Positions 51,723 to 62,296 of a DNA stretch of 64,000 bases are shown here, piece by piece. The notes under the pieces were generated by a model. The model was not told the origin of the DNA. It saw only the letters and a list, made by a program, of their open reading frames with translations, and made no database searches. The stretch covers positions 55,394 through 119,393 of the forward strand of contig CAYUZU010000015.1 in the NCBI GenBank assembly GCA_964448675.1, given 5' to 3'. Every line of letters begins with the position of its first letter. The first letter of the stretch is position 1. The position numbers and the translations under genes were made by a program. The stretch comes from CAYUZU01 sp964448675 (GTDB lineage: Bacteria > Planctomycetota > Phycisphaerae > UBA1845 > Fen-1342).

Positions 51723-51792
51723 GGTGCGTCTCCTGTATGCTTGGTCCCTCGTCGGCCCGGGCGAAACGGCGTCTGCGGGCGGCCCGGCGCGG

Positions 51793-52089
51793 TCAGCACT
51801 GCCAGATCAGGTAGCCCAGCGCAAACGCGAAGACGGTCAGGACCGCCAACAGCCAGACACGCCGGCGCCGAGCGCGCAGAAACTCGACCGCCGCCGGCTG
51901 GTCCAAGTACAGCCGCCCGTCGCCCGCGTCCACCAGCACCCCACACGCCACGAGACGCCGCAGCGCCCGGTCCTGCGGGACGCCGACGTCGGCAGGCGCA
52001 CGGGCCGCCCCGGGACGGACCGCGCCGGCCTCCTGATAGCGGCGAATGCAGCGATTCTGGCGGATTAGTATGACCGCAGCAGCACCCAT
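51793..52089 (-). CDS. Small single-helix membrane protein
   Basis: 98-residue protein. The N-terminal part (ILIRQNRCIRRYQEAGA, then a helix-turn-helix-like RALRRLVACGVLVDAGDGRLYLD) resembles a degenerate winged helix of the kind seen in short planctomycete membrane proteins. The last 20 residues form a transmembrane helix (RVWLLAVLTVFAFALGYLIW). I do not recognise a function. Start at 52089 is chosen because a TACAAT box ends seven bases upstream, implying a leaderless transcript; ATG at 52098 overlaps that box. It is transcribed divergently from glnS and lies 70 bp upstream of the TerC gene, in the same direction. Confidence 0.62.
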   Translation of the reverse strand: MGAAAVILIRQNRCIRRYQEAGAVRPGAARAPADVGVPQDRALRRLVACGVLVDAGDGRLYLDQPAAVEFLRARRRRVWLLAVLTVFAFALGYLIWQC

Positions 52090-52096
52090 GCCCGGC

Positions 52097-52125
52097 ATTG
52101 TAACGCGTTCGCGGCAGCATCAGAA
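52097..52125 (-). promoter_or_regulatory. Possible leaderless promoter of the small membrane protein
   Basis: Minus-strand TACAAT (52097-52102) with a weak TTCTGA (52120-52125) 17 bases upstream. The ATG at 52089 falls eight bases after the -10 box, at the expected transcription start. Confidence 0.35.
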
Positions 52126-52264
52126 GCCGCCGCGGCGTCCCGGCCCGGGGCGGCTCTTTGAGAAACGGGCGCCAGCCGATATCATCGCCCGGTCGTGGCG
52201 ACGGGTGCGTGGCGGGCACACGCAGCGCGGCGCGATGACCCTCTGCTGTACAGGAAACGCGACC

Positions 52265-54042
<1,778 letters not shown>

Positions 54043-54046
<4 letters not shown>

Positions 54047-54714
54047 CGCCGCGCCACCACGGCCTGGTACACGGCGACCGCCGCGTCGATGAAATCCGCG
54101 AGCTCCTCGGGCTTGCAGCGGCGGCGGGACTGATAGACCACGAACCAGCCGTTGGCCGCCTCGAAACAGCTCATTGGGGCACTCATCATCGCCTGGATCC
54201 GCGGCTCGGTGAAGTACCAGCGGATGGCCCCCCCGTTCGGGCCGCGCACCACGAACCGCCGCGAGAACTCGGGGTGGGCGGGGAAGTCGATGTCCTGGTA
54301 GCCAAACGCCGCGCCGATCTTGTGAAAGATGTTCTCGGGCCGCACGGCGAATTGCGGCACCGACTCGTCGGCGGGGAACGCCGCCACGCTCTGCTGATAT
54401 ACCGAGCGGTTCTTGCCAGTGCCGATCGTGTAGCGGTAATCGAAGATCAGCACGTCGACGCGACCGCGCCGACCGTGCAGGACATTGCCAACGCGACGAT
54501 CGTGGCCCAGCGAGAACAGATGCAGACCAGCCAACGAGTCCAGCGAAACCACGTCCCCCGCGGCATCAAAGTCCAGCCCTATCGACCCGGCGACGTCGGC
54601 CAGCGCGTCGCGCCGCTTACGCTCCAGGTGCTTCCCGATCAGAATTGAGCCTATCACGAGGACTGCAAAGCCCCCGAAAAAGCCGATAACCACCATCAGT
54701 TCCATGCTCGCCAT
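54043..54714 (-). CDS. Conserved hypothetical membrane-anchored protein
   Basis: 223 residues with one N-terminal transmembrane helix (LMVVIGFFGGFAVLVIGSILI) and a soluble domain in the cytoplasm or periplasm. The domain has features seen in a widespread uncharacterised family: FSLGHDRRVGNVLHG, DVLIFDYRYTIGTG, SVAAFPADESVPQFAVRPENIFHK, IDFPAHPEFSRRFVVRGP, and a C-terminal RRRCKPEELADFIDAA. No catalytic motif is recognised. AAGGAG precedes the ATG at 54714. It overlaps the glnS stop by four bases in convergent orientation. Confidence 0.72.
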
Positions 54715-54802
54715 ACGCAGCTCCTTATCGTCCGGTCAGAGGGCCGGGTTCGTCGATGCAGTCTATCGCGCCGACACTCACGGCAAACCCGCGACGTGGC
54801 GG

Positions 54803-54832
54803 TTTCCCGTAAGCCGCGCGGTTCGCTAGGAT
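54803..54832 (+). promoter_or_regulatory. Possible leaderless promoter of the HAD gene
   Basis: TTTCCC (54803-54808) and TAGGAT (54827-54832) are 18 bases apart. The ATG at 54842 is nine bases after the -10 box, so the transcript would have at most a few leader bases, and no ribosome site is present. Confidence 0.4.
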
Positions 54833-54841
54833 ACCGGGATT

Positions 54842-55615
54842 ATGTTCGAGAACACGCGTGTAATTCTGTTCGACTGGGGCGGCACGCTGGCGCATGTCAG
54901 CCGACAGCAAGACGTCTGGCCACGCGGCGTCGAGGCGGCGCTGAGCTTCTTGCAGCGGGCTGGCATCGACACGCCGGACGGCGCCATCGATACGCTCGGG
55001 GCGCACCTGCTGGGCCAGCTCGGGGCCGCGAACGAGGAGAACGACTATCGCGAGACCGACCCGCGGCAATTGCTGCGCGACTGGGCCGCCGCGCAGAACG
55101 TCGCCCTGCGCGATGGCGATTTCATGGACAAGCTGGTGGATGCGATGTGGCGGCCGTGGGTCGGCTGCCTCGATCCAATCGGCCCGGCGTGTGAGACGCT
55201 CGCGGCGCTGCGCGAACGCGGCTACACCCTCGGACTGGTAAGCAACGTCGCCACGCCAGCGCACCTGTGCGTCGAGGAGCTGCAGCGGCTGCGATTCGCC
55301 CCGTATTTCGACGTGCTGGTATTCTCGTCCGACGTCGGCTATCGCAAGCCGAACAAGCGCATGTACGAGCGGGCGCTGGCCACGACGCGTCACACAGCGG
55401 GCGATATCCAGCCGCAGCAGGTGCTCTTCGTCGGCGATACGCCTGACGCCGACGTCGACGGGCCACAGAAGTTCGGCTTTCGCACCGTGCTGCTGCGCAC
55501 CGGCGTGTGGGACGGGTCAGAAGTCTGGCTCGATCGCCGGCCCGACCTGATTCTCGACACGGTGCACGAGTTGCCCGCCGCGCTGGACAGCGCCGCGCCG
55601 CGCCCGAACGGCTGA
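54842..55615 (+). CDS. HAD-superfamily hydrolase
   Basis: 257-residue HAD hydrolase with an alpha-helical cap between motif I and motif II (type C1). Motif I is LFDWGGTL with nucleophile Asp11; the residue two positions on is Gly13 where phosphatases have the general acid Asp, so catalysis may differ from classic phosphatases. Motif II is GLVSNVA, motif III Lys is in GYRKPNK, and motif IV is FVGDTPDADVDG. The substrate could be a sugar phosphate or a nucleotide and cannot be predicted. It ends 33 bp before the DUF2891 gene, in the same direction, so co-transcription is likely. Confidence 0.87.
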   Translation: MFENTRVILFDWGGTLAHVSRQQDVWPRGVEAALSFLQRAGIDTPDGAIDTLGAHLLGQLGAANEENDYRETDPRQLLRDWAAAQNVALRDGDFMDKLVDAMWRPWVGCLDPIGPACETLAALRERGYTLGLVSNVATPAHLCVEELQRLRFAPYFDVLVFSSDVGYRKPNKRMYERALATTRHTAGDIQPQQVLFVGDTPDADVDGPQKFGFRTVLLRTGVWDGSEVWLDRRPDLILDTVHELPAALDSAAPRPNG

Positions 55616-55648
55616 AAGCGACACGACCGGGGGACGAGGACCGCAACC

Positions 55649-56734
55649 ATGAGAGCGCGATACTTGTGCAGCCTGTTGCTGGCCGGGGCGCTGCTGCCCG
55701 CGGCAACCGCCCAGGAACGATTGGATGAACGGACCGCGGTGCGCTTCGCGGAGCTGGCGCTGAACTGCGTGCACCGCGAGTACCCCAACAAGATCTCGCA
55801 CGTGATGAACGACGACAGCGACGCCCGGCCGCCGCGAGCGCTGACGCCGGTCTTCTACGGCTGCTTCGACTGGCACTCGGCCGTGCACGGGCATTGGCTG
55901 CTGGTGCGGCTGTGTCGGATGTACCCGCGGGCGGCGTTCGTGCCGCAGGCGCGGGCGGCACTGGCCGAGAGCTTCACCGACGAGAAGGTCGCGGGCGAGG
56001 TGGCGTACTTCAGCGCCGAGGGCCGCGGGACGTTCGAGCGCCCGTACGGGCTGGCATGGCTATTGCAACTCTGTGCCGAACTGCGTGAATGGGACGATCG
56101 CCAGGCGCGGCAGTGGGCGGAGACGCTGCAGCCGCTGGAACGGATCGCCGCCGAACGCTTCAAGACGTGGCTGCCGAAGCTGACCTATCCGGTGCGCACC
56201 GGGGAGCACAGCCAGACGGCGTTCGCGCTCGGCCTGGTGCATGACTGGGCGCGCATCGCCGACGACCGCGAGATGGTGCGGCTCGTCACGGCGCGGGTTC
56301 GGCAGTACTACCAGCGTGACCGCGGCGCGACGCTGGCGTTCGAGCCGGACGGGCACGCGTTCTTGTCGCCGATCCTGGCCGAGGCGGACCTGATGCGGCG
56401 AATTCTCGACCCGGCCGCGTTCGCGGCGTGGCTGGGGGCGTTTCTGCCGGAGTTGAGCCAGGACGGGTCGGCGGACTGGCTGGCGCCGGCGGTGGTGACG
56501 GACCGATCGGACGGGCACCTGGTGCACCTCGACGGGCTGAACCTGTCGCGAGCGTGGATGCTCGATGGTATCGCTGCGGGGCTGCCCCGAGGTGATCCGC
56601 GGGCGGAAGGTCTGCGGGCGGCCGCGGCGGAACACCGCCGGGCGGGCCTGGCGGCGGTCAGCGATGAGCACTACGAGGGCGGGCACTGGCTGGGCAGTTT
56701 CGCGGTGTACCTGGTGACGCAGCGGGGGTTGTGA
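55649..56734 (+). CDS. DUF2891 family exported protein
   Basis: 361 residues with a signal peptide (to about residue 21), then the DUF2891 pattern: LNCVHREYPNKISHVMNDD, TPVFYGCFDWHSAVHGHW, RPYGLAWLLQL, TYPVRTGEHSQTAFALGL and SRAWMLDGIAAGLP. The fold is predicted to be an alpha/alpha toroid like those of glycan-active enzymes, which fits the polysaccharide theme of the window. The activity is not established. The His and Trp of CFDWHSAVHGHW are conserved and may form the active site. GGGGGACGAGG lies upstream of the ATG. It is followed by two hairpins before the convergent PEP-CTERM gene. Confidence 0.83.
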   Translation: MRARYLCSLLLAGALLPAATAQERLDERTAVRFAELALNCVHREYPNKISHVMNDDSDARPPRALTPVFYGCFDWHSAVHGHWLLVRLCRMYPRAAFVPQARAALAESFTDEKVAGEVAYFSAEGRGTFERPYGLAWLLQLCAELREWDDRQARQWAETLQPLERIAAERFKTWLPKLTYPVRTGEHSQTAFALGLVHDWARIADDREMVRLVTARVRQYYQRDRGATLAFEPDGHAFLSPILAEADLMRRILDPAAFAAWLGAFLPELSQDGSADWLAPAVVTDRSDGHLVHLDGLNLSRAWMLDGIAAGLPRGDPRAEGLRAAAAEHRRAGLAAVSDEHYEGGHWLGSFAVYLVTQRGL

Positions 56735-56792
56735 AGGGCCATCAGCATGTCGCAGGATTCGCGGCGTTACGGCGCGCCACGCGCGCATGACA

Positions 56793-56859
56793 GCGGGCGT
56801 GCCATCGTGTGACACGCCCGCCGATGATGGGCTCGTTCGTCCGGTACGAAGCCCGGACG
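56793..56859. terminator. Pair of GC hairpins between convergent genes
   Basis: GCGGGCGTG (56793-56801) pairs with CACGCCCGC (56813-56821), and CGTCCGG (56838-56844) pairs with CCGGACG (56853-56859). They lie between the DUF2891 gene (plus) and the PEP-CTERM gene (minus) and could end transcription from both sides. No clear T-tract. Confidence 0.5.
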
Positions 56860-56875
56860 CTGCGTCAGACCAAAC

Positions 56876-57991
56876 CTAGCGGCGACGCAGGATCAGCGCA
56901 CCGAGGCCGAGCAGCAGGAAGCTGGCGGGCTCGGGCACCGGCGCCGACCAGAGCTTGTTCTCGCCGTGGCCTTGCATGACGTACAACGTGCCGTCCATGA
57001 ACGCCATGTCGTAGCCCTTGCCGTCAGCCGTAATGTCGAACGGCAGCGGCTCGGTGTCGATGAAGCTGCCAGTCGCAGCGTCATAGCGATAGATGTCGTG
57101 CACCTGGGTGCCACCAGCGAAGGCCGCCGGCATGACCCAGAGCTCGTCCGCACCGTCACCCGTGATGCCACCGGGGATGAACTCGATGGACGCATTGGTG
57201 TGGCGGTTGTGGTTGTCGTTGTTGGGGCCCTGGGCGTTGACCCACTCAGTGGCGAGCTCTTCCTGCGGATTGGCCGCGGAGAGATCAGCGCGACGAAGCT
57301 GGTTCGGGCCGCCATTGAAACCCTGCTCGTACAGATACATGTAGCCGTCGGTGCCGATGACCGCATCCTGACCCCAGTAACCGGTCGAGCCGCCGTCGCG
57401 GACCGACTCGTCGTAGTCAAAGGTGGCCTCATTCGTGACGGCACCGTAAGCGAAGTTGCGCGAGCCGGACCAGCGACCGAGGTAGGTGGTCGCGCCAGCA
57501 TCGTCATAGACGCCGAACGCGTAGTTCATGGTGCCGTTGCCGTTGGAACCACCAACGCCAGTGCCATTGGGCGTACCAACCTGCCAGGTCTCGGCGGTCA
57601 GGTCGAGCCGGACCATCTGGCGCCACTTGGCCGAACCATCGACGCGAGCGACAGCGTAGAGCTGCCCGCCCAGGACGTTGCCCGCGGTACCGGCGTCGTC
57701 ACCGCCGTAGATCAGGTTGCCGGGATCGGCAATGACACCCCAATCGGCGCCGCTGGTGACGCCGTAGTTGGTGGCGCCAGCAGCATCGATCTTGTAGGTC
57801 TCGTAGTGGTCGTTCCACTGGTTGTAGTACAGCATGTTCGTTGCCGGATCAGCGATCAGCCACGAGCGCAGGTGGTTGATGTTGTAACCCTGCTGGAGGC
57901 TACCATCCGCCATCGGCACGTAGTCCCAACTCAACTGGGCTGACGCCGTCGCAGCGACCGCCAACGTGACGATCAGTGCCACTTTCTTCAT
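56876..57991 (-). CDS. PEP-CTERM secreted protein with beta-propeller-like body
   Basis: 371-residue exported protein with a signal peptide (to about residue 19) and the C-terminal sorting signal VPEPASFLLLGLGALILRRR. The body has repeated blades-like segments with Asp/Gly turns and aromatic strands: DPATNMLYYNQWNDHYETYKID, DPGNLIYGGDDAGTAGN, GTDGYMYLYEQGFNGGPNQL and DGTLYVMQG. These resemble beta-propeller or DUF-type log-like proteins and no catalytic site is apparent. Export and exosortase processing are expected. CTCGAGGAGGAAAAGGT precedes the ATG; the longer upstream frame is not supported. The third PEP-CTERM protein of the window. Confidence 0.84.
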   Translation of the reverse strand: MKKVALIVTLAVAATASAQLSWDYVPMADGSLQQGYNINHLRSWLIADPATNMLYYNQWNDHYETYKIDAAGATNYGVTSGADWGVIADPGNLIYGGDDAGTAGNVLGGQLYAVARVDGSAKWRQMVRLDLTAETWQVGTPNGTGVGGSNGNGTMNYAFGVYDDAGATTYLGRWSGSRNFAYGAVTNEATFDYDESVRDGGSTGYWGQDAVIGTDGYMYLYEQGFNGGPNQLRRADLSAANPQEELATEWVNAQGPNNDNHNRHTNASIEFIPGGITGDGADELWVMPAAFAGGTQVHDIYRYDAATGSFIDTEPLPFDITADGKGYDMAFMDGTLYVMQGHGENKLWSAPVPEPASFLLLGLGALILRRR

Positions 57992-58333
57992 ACCTTTTCC
58001 TCCTCGAGAAATGTTGATGTTCACCTTTCGACCTCCAGAGGTGCAGTCGGATACACACGGCGCACGGTCCCACGGCATGCTGGCACAACTATGCAAGACG
58101 TGTGCTTTGCGATTCCGCCTCCAGAGTGCTCCTCCACTATGAAACGTTACACCAATCATGATCCCAAAACAAGAACCAACGGTCGCGGGCGCGCTGCCTG
58201 AGCGTTATCGGACGTTCCAAACGCGTTTGCGTCCGTGCATTATCGATCATCGAGGGTTGATTGATGCAGGAGGGCCGCAGAGTCCTATTACACGCGGCCA
58301 GCCTGTCGAGTGCCGCTGGGGCCAACGGCGCCG
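57992..58333. other. 342-bp gene-free stretch
   Basis: Less GC-rich than the genes on either side. It holds the ribosome site of the minus-strand PEP-CTERM gene at its left end, and its promoter is presumably here, but I see no pair of boxes with good spacing. No hairpin, tRNA or coding pattern was found. Confidence 0.45.
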
Positions 58334-60442
58334 TCACACCCCGCTGTACAGCCGCAGATACTCCGCCAGCATCCGGTGCGTGTTGAACTCACCGCAAACC
58401 GTCTTCAGCGACGCCTGCATGTACTTCACCCAGCGATGCGGCAGCCCGCTCGCGTCGCGGTTGTAGAACAGCGGCACGATCTGGTCCTCGAGCAGGTCGT
58501 AGATCGCGGTCGCGTCCTGCCGGTCGCGCGCCGCGGCACTGCGGGCCTCCCCCGTCGGCTCGAGCGCCCAGCCGTTGCGGCCGTTGTACGCCTCCGGCCA
58601 CCAGCCATCGAGCACGGAGCAATTCAACCCGCCGTGGAGCGGCGGCTTCATCCCGCTGGTGCCGGACGCTTCCTGCGGCGGGACTGGGTTGTTGAGCCAC
58701 ACGTCACACCCCGCCGTCAGCATGCGGCCAACCTCCATGTCGTAATCCTCGAGCAGCACGACGCGGCCGCGAAAGCCCCCTTTGCGCGCCTGCTGATAGA
58801 CGCGCTGGGCGAAGGCCTGTCCCTCGGCGTCGGCCGGGTGTGCCTTGCCGGCGAAGACCAACTGCACCGGCCGGCTAGGCTGGCTGAGGATGCGCTCCAA
58901 ACGCCGCGCGTTCTGGAAAATCAGCGGGGCCCGCTTGTACGTCGCGAAACGCCGGGCGAAGCCGATCGTCAGTGCGTTCTCGTCGAAGGCGCGCAGAGCG
59001 GCGATGAGCTCGGTCAGCGGCTCGCAGCGTCGCTGGATTTGTTGGCGCAGGCGATCACGAATGAAGTGCACCAGCTTGCGCCGCAGCAGATTGCGGGCCT
59101 GCCACAGGTCCTTCGGCTTGATGCGGTCGACACGCTGCCAGCACTTGTCGTCCGGACCGCCGCCGACCCAACGTGGCTTGAGCACGCGATCATAGAGCGG
59201 CCGCAGCTCGGGCGCAAGCCAGGTCGCGGTGTGGATGCCATTGGTGATGTGTTCGATCGGAACGTCGTCCGGGTTGTCCGTGTCGTAGACGTCGGTCCAC
59301 ATCTCGCGCGACACGCGGCCGTGAATCTCGGAAACGCCGTTGCAGCGGCCGCTGAGCCGGAGCGCCAGCACGGTCATGCAGAACGGCTCCTTGCGATCGT
59401 CGGCATTGACGCGGCCAAGCGCCAGCAATTCGTCACGGGACAGCCGCAGCTTGTCGAGCAGCGGGTTGAAGTATCGCCGCATCAACGCCGGCGGAAAGCG
59501 ATCGTGGCCGGCGGGCACGGGCGTGTGGGTGGTAAAGACTGTCGCAGAGCGAATCCGCTTGATGGCGGCATCGTGCGACCGGCCGGCATTGCGGTGCTTG
59601 CGCAACTGCTCGAGCACGCAGAAGGCGGCGTGGCCTTCGTTGAGGTGATAGGTGTTGACGCGCACACCGAGCTTGTCGAGGGCCGCCATCCCGCCGATGC
59701 CGAGCAGGATCTCCTGCTGGATGCGCGTCTCCTGGTCGCCGCCGTAGAGCCGGCTGGTGATGGCACGGTCACGCGGGCGGTTTTCGGGCAGGTCACTGTC
59801 GAGGAGATAAAGCGGGACGTTGCCGACCTGCGCCTGCCAGATGCGCACGCGCAGCTTGCGCGTGGCCAGCGGCACGACGATCGTCTGCCGCGTGTCCTCC
59901 AGCGGAAGCTGGGCGAAATCATGGTACGGGAAGATCGCGCGGGTGGAGCCGTCGCGGCGCAGCTCCTGGCGGTAGTACCCGTTGCGATAGAGCAAGCCGA
60001 CGCCCACAAGCGGAATGCCCAGGTCGCTGGCGGACTTGAGGTGGTCGCCGGCCAGCACGCCCAGCCCGCCGGCGTAGATCGGCAGGCACTCGTGCAGGGC
60101 GAATTCGGCGCAGAAATACGCCACGCGCAGCCGCTTCTGTTTGGCGGTCGCGGTGCGCTGGAACCAGGTTTTGCTGCGCTGGTAATCGCGCAGTTGCCGT
60201 TCGCAATCCTGCAGCAGCTCCAGAAACGCGGGATCGTTGCGCAGCGTGTCGCGGCGGTCGTCCGACAGCCGCTGGAGCGTCAGCACGGGATTGTGCCCCG
60301 TGGTTTCCCAGATGGCGGGATCCAGCCCGGCAAAGAGCCGCTGCGGAGCGGGATGCCACGTCCACCAGAGGTTGCGCGCCAGCGCGTCCACGCGCTCGAG
60401 CGGGTCGGTTTGCGACTTGCGGCGTTGCGTTCGTTTGGCCAT
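58334..60442 (-). CDS. glgP: Alpha-glucan phosphorylase
   Basis: 702-residue PLP-dependent phosphorylase of GT35, of the shorter bacterial/archaeal type that lacks the large regulatory segments of animal enzymes. It releases glucose 1-phosphate from glycogen, starch or maltodextrin. Signatures: the N-terminal RNLWWTWHPAPQRLF, the catalytic VAYFCAEFALHECLPIYAGGLGVLAGDHLK, HLNEGHAAF, NGIHTATW, and near the C-terminus the PLP-binding EASGTSGMKPPLHGG, where the common alanine/asparagine pair after MK is Pro-Pro, then LDGWWPEAY. GGGAGGCGAGGC lies before the ATG at 60442. It lies 94 bp downstream of malQ and probably shares its transcript. Confidence 0.93.
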   Translation of the reverse strand: MAKRTQRRKSQTDPLERVDALARNLWWTWHPAPQRLFAGLDPAIWETTGHNPVLTLQRLSDDRRDTLRNDPAFLELLQDCERQLRDYQRSKTWFQRTATAKQKRLRVAYFCAEFALHECLPIYAGGLGVLAGDHLKSASDLGIPLVGVGLLYRNGYYRQELRRDGSTRAIFPYHDFAQLPLEDTRQTIVVPLATRKLRVRIWQAQVGNVPLYLLDSDLPENRPRDRAITSRLYGGDQETRIQQEILLGIGGMAALDKLGVRVNTYHLNEGHAAFCVLEQLRKHRNAGRSHDAAIKRIRSATVFTTHTPVPAGHDRFPPALMRRYFNPLLDKLRLSRDELLALGRVNADDRKEPFCMTVLALRLSGRCNGVSEIHGRVSREMWTDVYDTDNPDDVPIEHITNGIHTATWLAPELRPLYDRVLKPRWVGGGPDDKCWQRVDRIKPKDLWQARNLLRRKLVHFIRDRLRQQIQRRCEPLTELIAALRAFDENALTIGFARRFATYKRAPLIFQNARRLERILSQPSRPVQLVFAGKAHPADAEGQAFAQRVYQQARKGGFRGRVVLLEDYDMEVGRMLTAGCDVWLNNPVPPQEASGTSGMKPPLHGGLNCSVLDGWWPEAYNGRNGWALEPTGEARSAAARDRQDATAIYDLLEDQIVPLFYNRDASGLPHRWVKYMQASLKTVCGEFNTHRMLAEYLRLYSGV

Positions 60443-60536
60443 GCCTCGCCTCCCTTGGAAGTTCGTCCCGGAAGTGTAGCCCATGTCGGCGCGTGGCGCA
60501 ACGCCCCGCCGCTGCAAGCCGCGCGGGCGCGCACGC

Positions 60537-62099
60537 TCAACGCCGGGCTGGCGGGATTCGCTCGTAGGTGTGCGCCATCTTCCGCACGCGCTCGGCTAAA
60601 CGCCCTGTAAGCTGCTGCCTGCGCAGCCGCCAGCACCAGTTACCCGATGTCGTCGCCGGCGTGTTCATGCGCGACTTGTTGTCGAGGCCAAGCAGGTCCT
60701 GCATCGGCACGATCGCCGTCCGGGCCGGCGACAGCAGCGCCAGGCGGATGATCTCCCAGTGAATCTGCCGGCCGTCGCTGCCGGTATAGCGCAACACGCG
60801 GCGATAGGGGTTGAGCCGTTCACCCCGCTGCCGGCGCTCCACCTTCGCGAGCTGCTCGAACCAGCCGACCGTGGTGTCGTTGTCGTGGGTTCCGGGGTAG
60901 ACGACGGCGTTGGGCGGGTGGTTGTGCGGCTGGTGGTAGCGATCGCCCTCGTCGTTGCCGAACGCGAACTGCAATAGCCGCATGCCGGGGAAGGCGTATC
61001 GATCGCGCAGCGCCGCGGCTTCCGGCACGAGCAGGCCGAGATCCTCGGCAATGACCTCGGGGCGGCCGAGCTGCTGCTGCACCTTGTCGAACAGTTCGCG
61101 GCCGGGCGTCTTGACCCATTTGCCCCGGCGGGCGGTCTTCGCGCGGCCCGGCACGGCCCAGACGCGGTTGAACCCGAGAAAGTGATCGATGCGCGTGGCG
61201 TCAACCTGCTCGAAAACGCGGGAAAACCGCGCGAGCCACCACGCGAAGCCGGTCGCCTTGTGCCGCGACCAGTGATAATGCGGGTGTCCCCAGCGCTGAC
61301 CAGTCTTGCTGAAGTAGTCGGGCGGCACGCCGGAGACGGTCCGGGCGCGGCCGCGTTCGTCGAGATCGAACAACTCGGGGTGCGCCCAGACGTCGCTGCT
61401 GTCATGCGCGACGAAGATGGGGATGTCGCCAATCAGTCCGACGCCGCGGCTGTTGGCGTGCTTGCGCAGGGCAATCCACTGGCGGTCGAAGATGTACTGC
61501 AGGAACCGCTCGAAGTTGATCTCGTCGGCGTGCTCGTCGGCCGCGCGAGTGAGGGCGCGCTTCTGTCGGCGGCGCAGGGGCGCGGGCCAGTCCACCCAGG
61601 GCTTGCCATCGTGCGCCTTGCGCAGAGCACTGTACAGCGCGTGGTCGTCGAGCCAACCGGCCTGCTGCTCGCGGAACCGCTCGAACGCCTTGCGTTGCAG
61701 GCCGCCGCGCTTGACGAAACGCTCAAACGCACCACGCAGCCGCGCCAGCTTGTAGCGCGTGACGCTGGCGTAATTCACGCGGTCGGCGCGCAGGCCGCGG
61801 GCGGGTGACAGGTCGACCTTGTCGAGCAGGCCCTCGTCGGCCAGGCCATCCAGGCTGATGAGCAGCGGATTGCCGGCGAAGGCCGACAGCGCGCTGTAGG
61901 GCGAGTAGCCGGGACCGATGGGATTGATCGGCAGCATCTGCCACCAGGTCAGCCCGGCGTCGTGCAGGAAATCGACGAAGCGATACGCCCATTCGCCGAG
62001 ATCGCCGATGCCGTGACGCCCGGGCAGCGATGTCGGGTGCAGCAACACGCCGGCAGCGCGTGTGTCGAGACGAATGCGGGGCTTTCTTCTGACGGCCAT
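60537..62099 (-). CDS. malQ: 4-alpha-glucanotransferase
   Basis: 520-residue GH77 amylomaltase (disproportionating enzyme), which transfers alpha-1,4-glucan chains. The opening GVLLHPTSLPGRHGIGDLG and the strand PINPIGPGYSPYSALSAFAGN are diagnostic. Catalytic residues: nucleophile Asp305 in RIDHFLGF, acid/base Glu352 in IAEDLG and transition-state Asp406 in THDNDT. The C-terminal motif with MQDLLGLD and TSGNW is intact. It pairs with glgP downstream for maltodextrin degradation. The ATG at 62099 is chosen; a GTG at 62105 would add two residues. A perfect TATAAT lies about 40 bases upstream. Confidence 0.94.
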   Translation of the reverse strand: MAVRRKPRIRLDTRAAGVLLHPTSLPGRHGIGDLGEWAYRFVDFLHDAGLTWWQMLPINPIGPGYSPYSALSAFAGNPLLISLDGLADEGLLDKVDLSPARGLRADRVNYASVTRYKLARLRGAFERFVKRGGLQRKAFERFREQQAGWLDDHALYSALRKAHDGKPWVDWPAPLRRRQKRALTRAADEHADEINFERFLQYIFDRQWIALRKHANSRGVGLIGDIPIFVAHDSSDVWAHPELFDLDERGRARTVSGVPPDYFSKTGQRWGHPHYHWSRHKATGFAWWLARFSRVFEQVDATRIDHFLGFNRVWAVPGRAKTARRGKWVKTPGRELFDKVQQQLGRPEVIAEDLGLLVPEAAALRDRYAFPGMRLLQFAFGNDEGDRYHQPHNHPPNAVVYPGTHDNDTTVGWFEQLAKVERRQRGERLNPYRRVLRYTGSDGRQIHWEIIRLALLSPARTAIVPMQDLLGLDNKSRMNTPATTSGNWCWRLRRQQLTGRLAERVRKMAHTYERIPPARR

Positions 62100-62137
62100 G
62101 CGCACGAGCCCTTGCAGCCTGGGTACAGTGTGGGCGG

Positions 62138-62143
62138 ATTATA
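62138..62143 (-). promoter_or_regulatory. TATAAT -10 box upstream of malQ
   Basis: A consensus TATAAT on the minus strand, with a leader of about 30 bases to the malQ start. No good -35 is seen at normal spacing, so a different sigma factor or an activator may be involved. Confidence 0.45.
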
Positions 62144-62296
62144 GCCCGGGACCGCCCGCGCCGCGCCCTTGGCGGGGCTGGGTATCTTCGATCCGCGCTG
62201 CACAAATGCACGACAGCGTCTAACATGCACGTTATGCGACAAAACCGCCGCCGACCGAGCACGGCGACGCACACGCCCGGTGAACTGGAGTGTTTC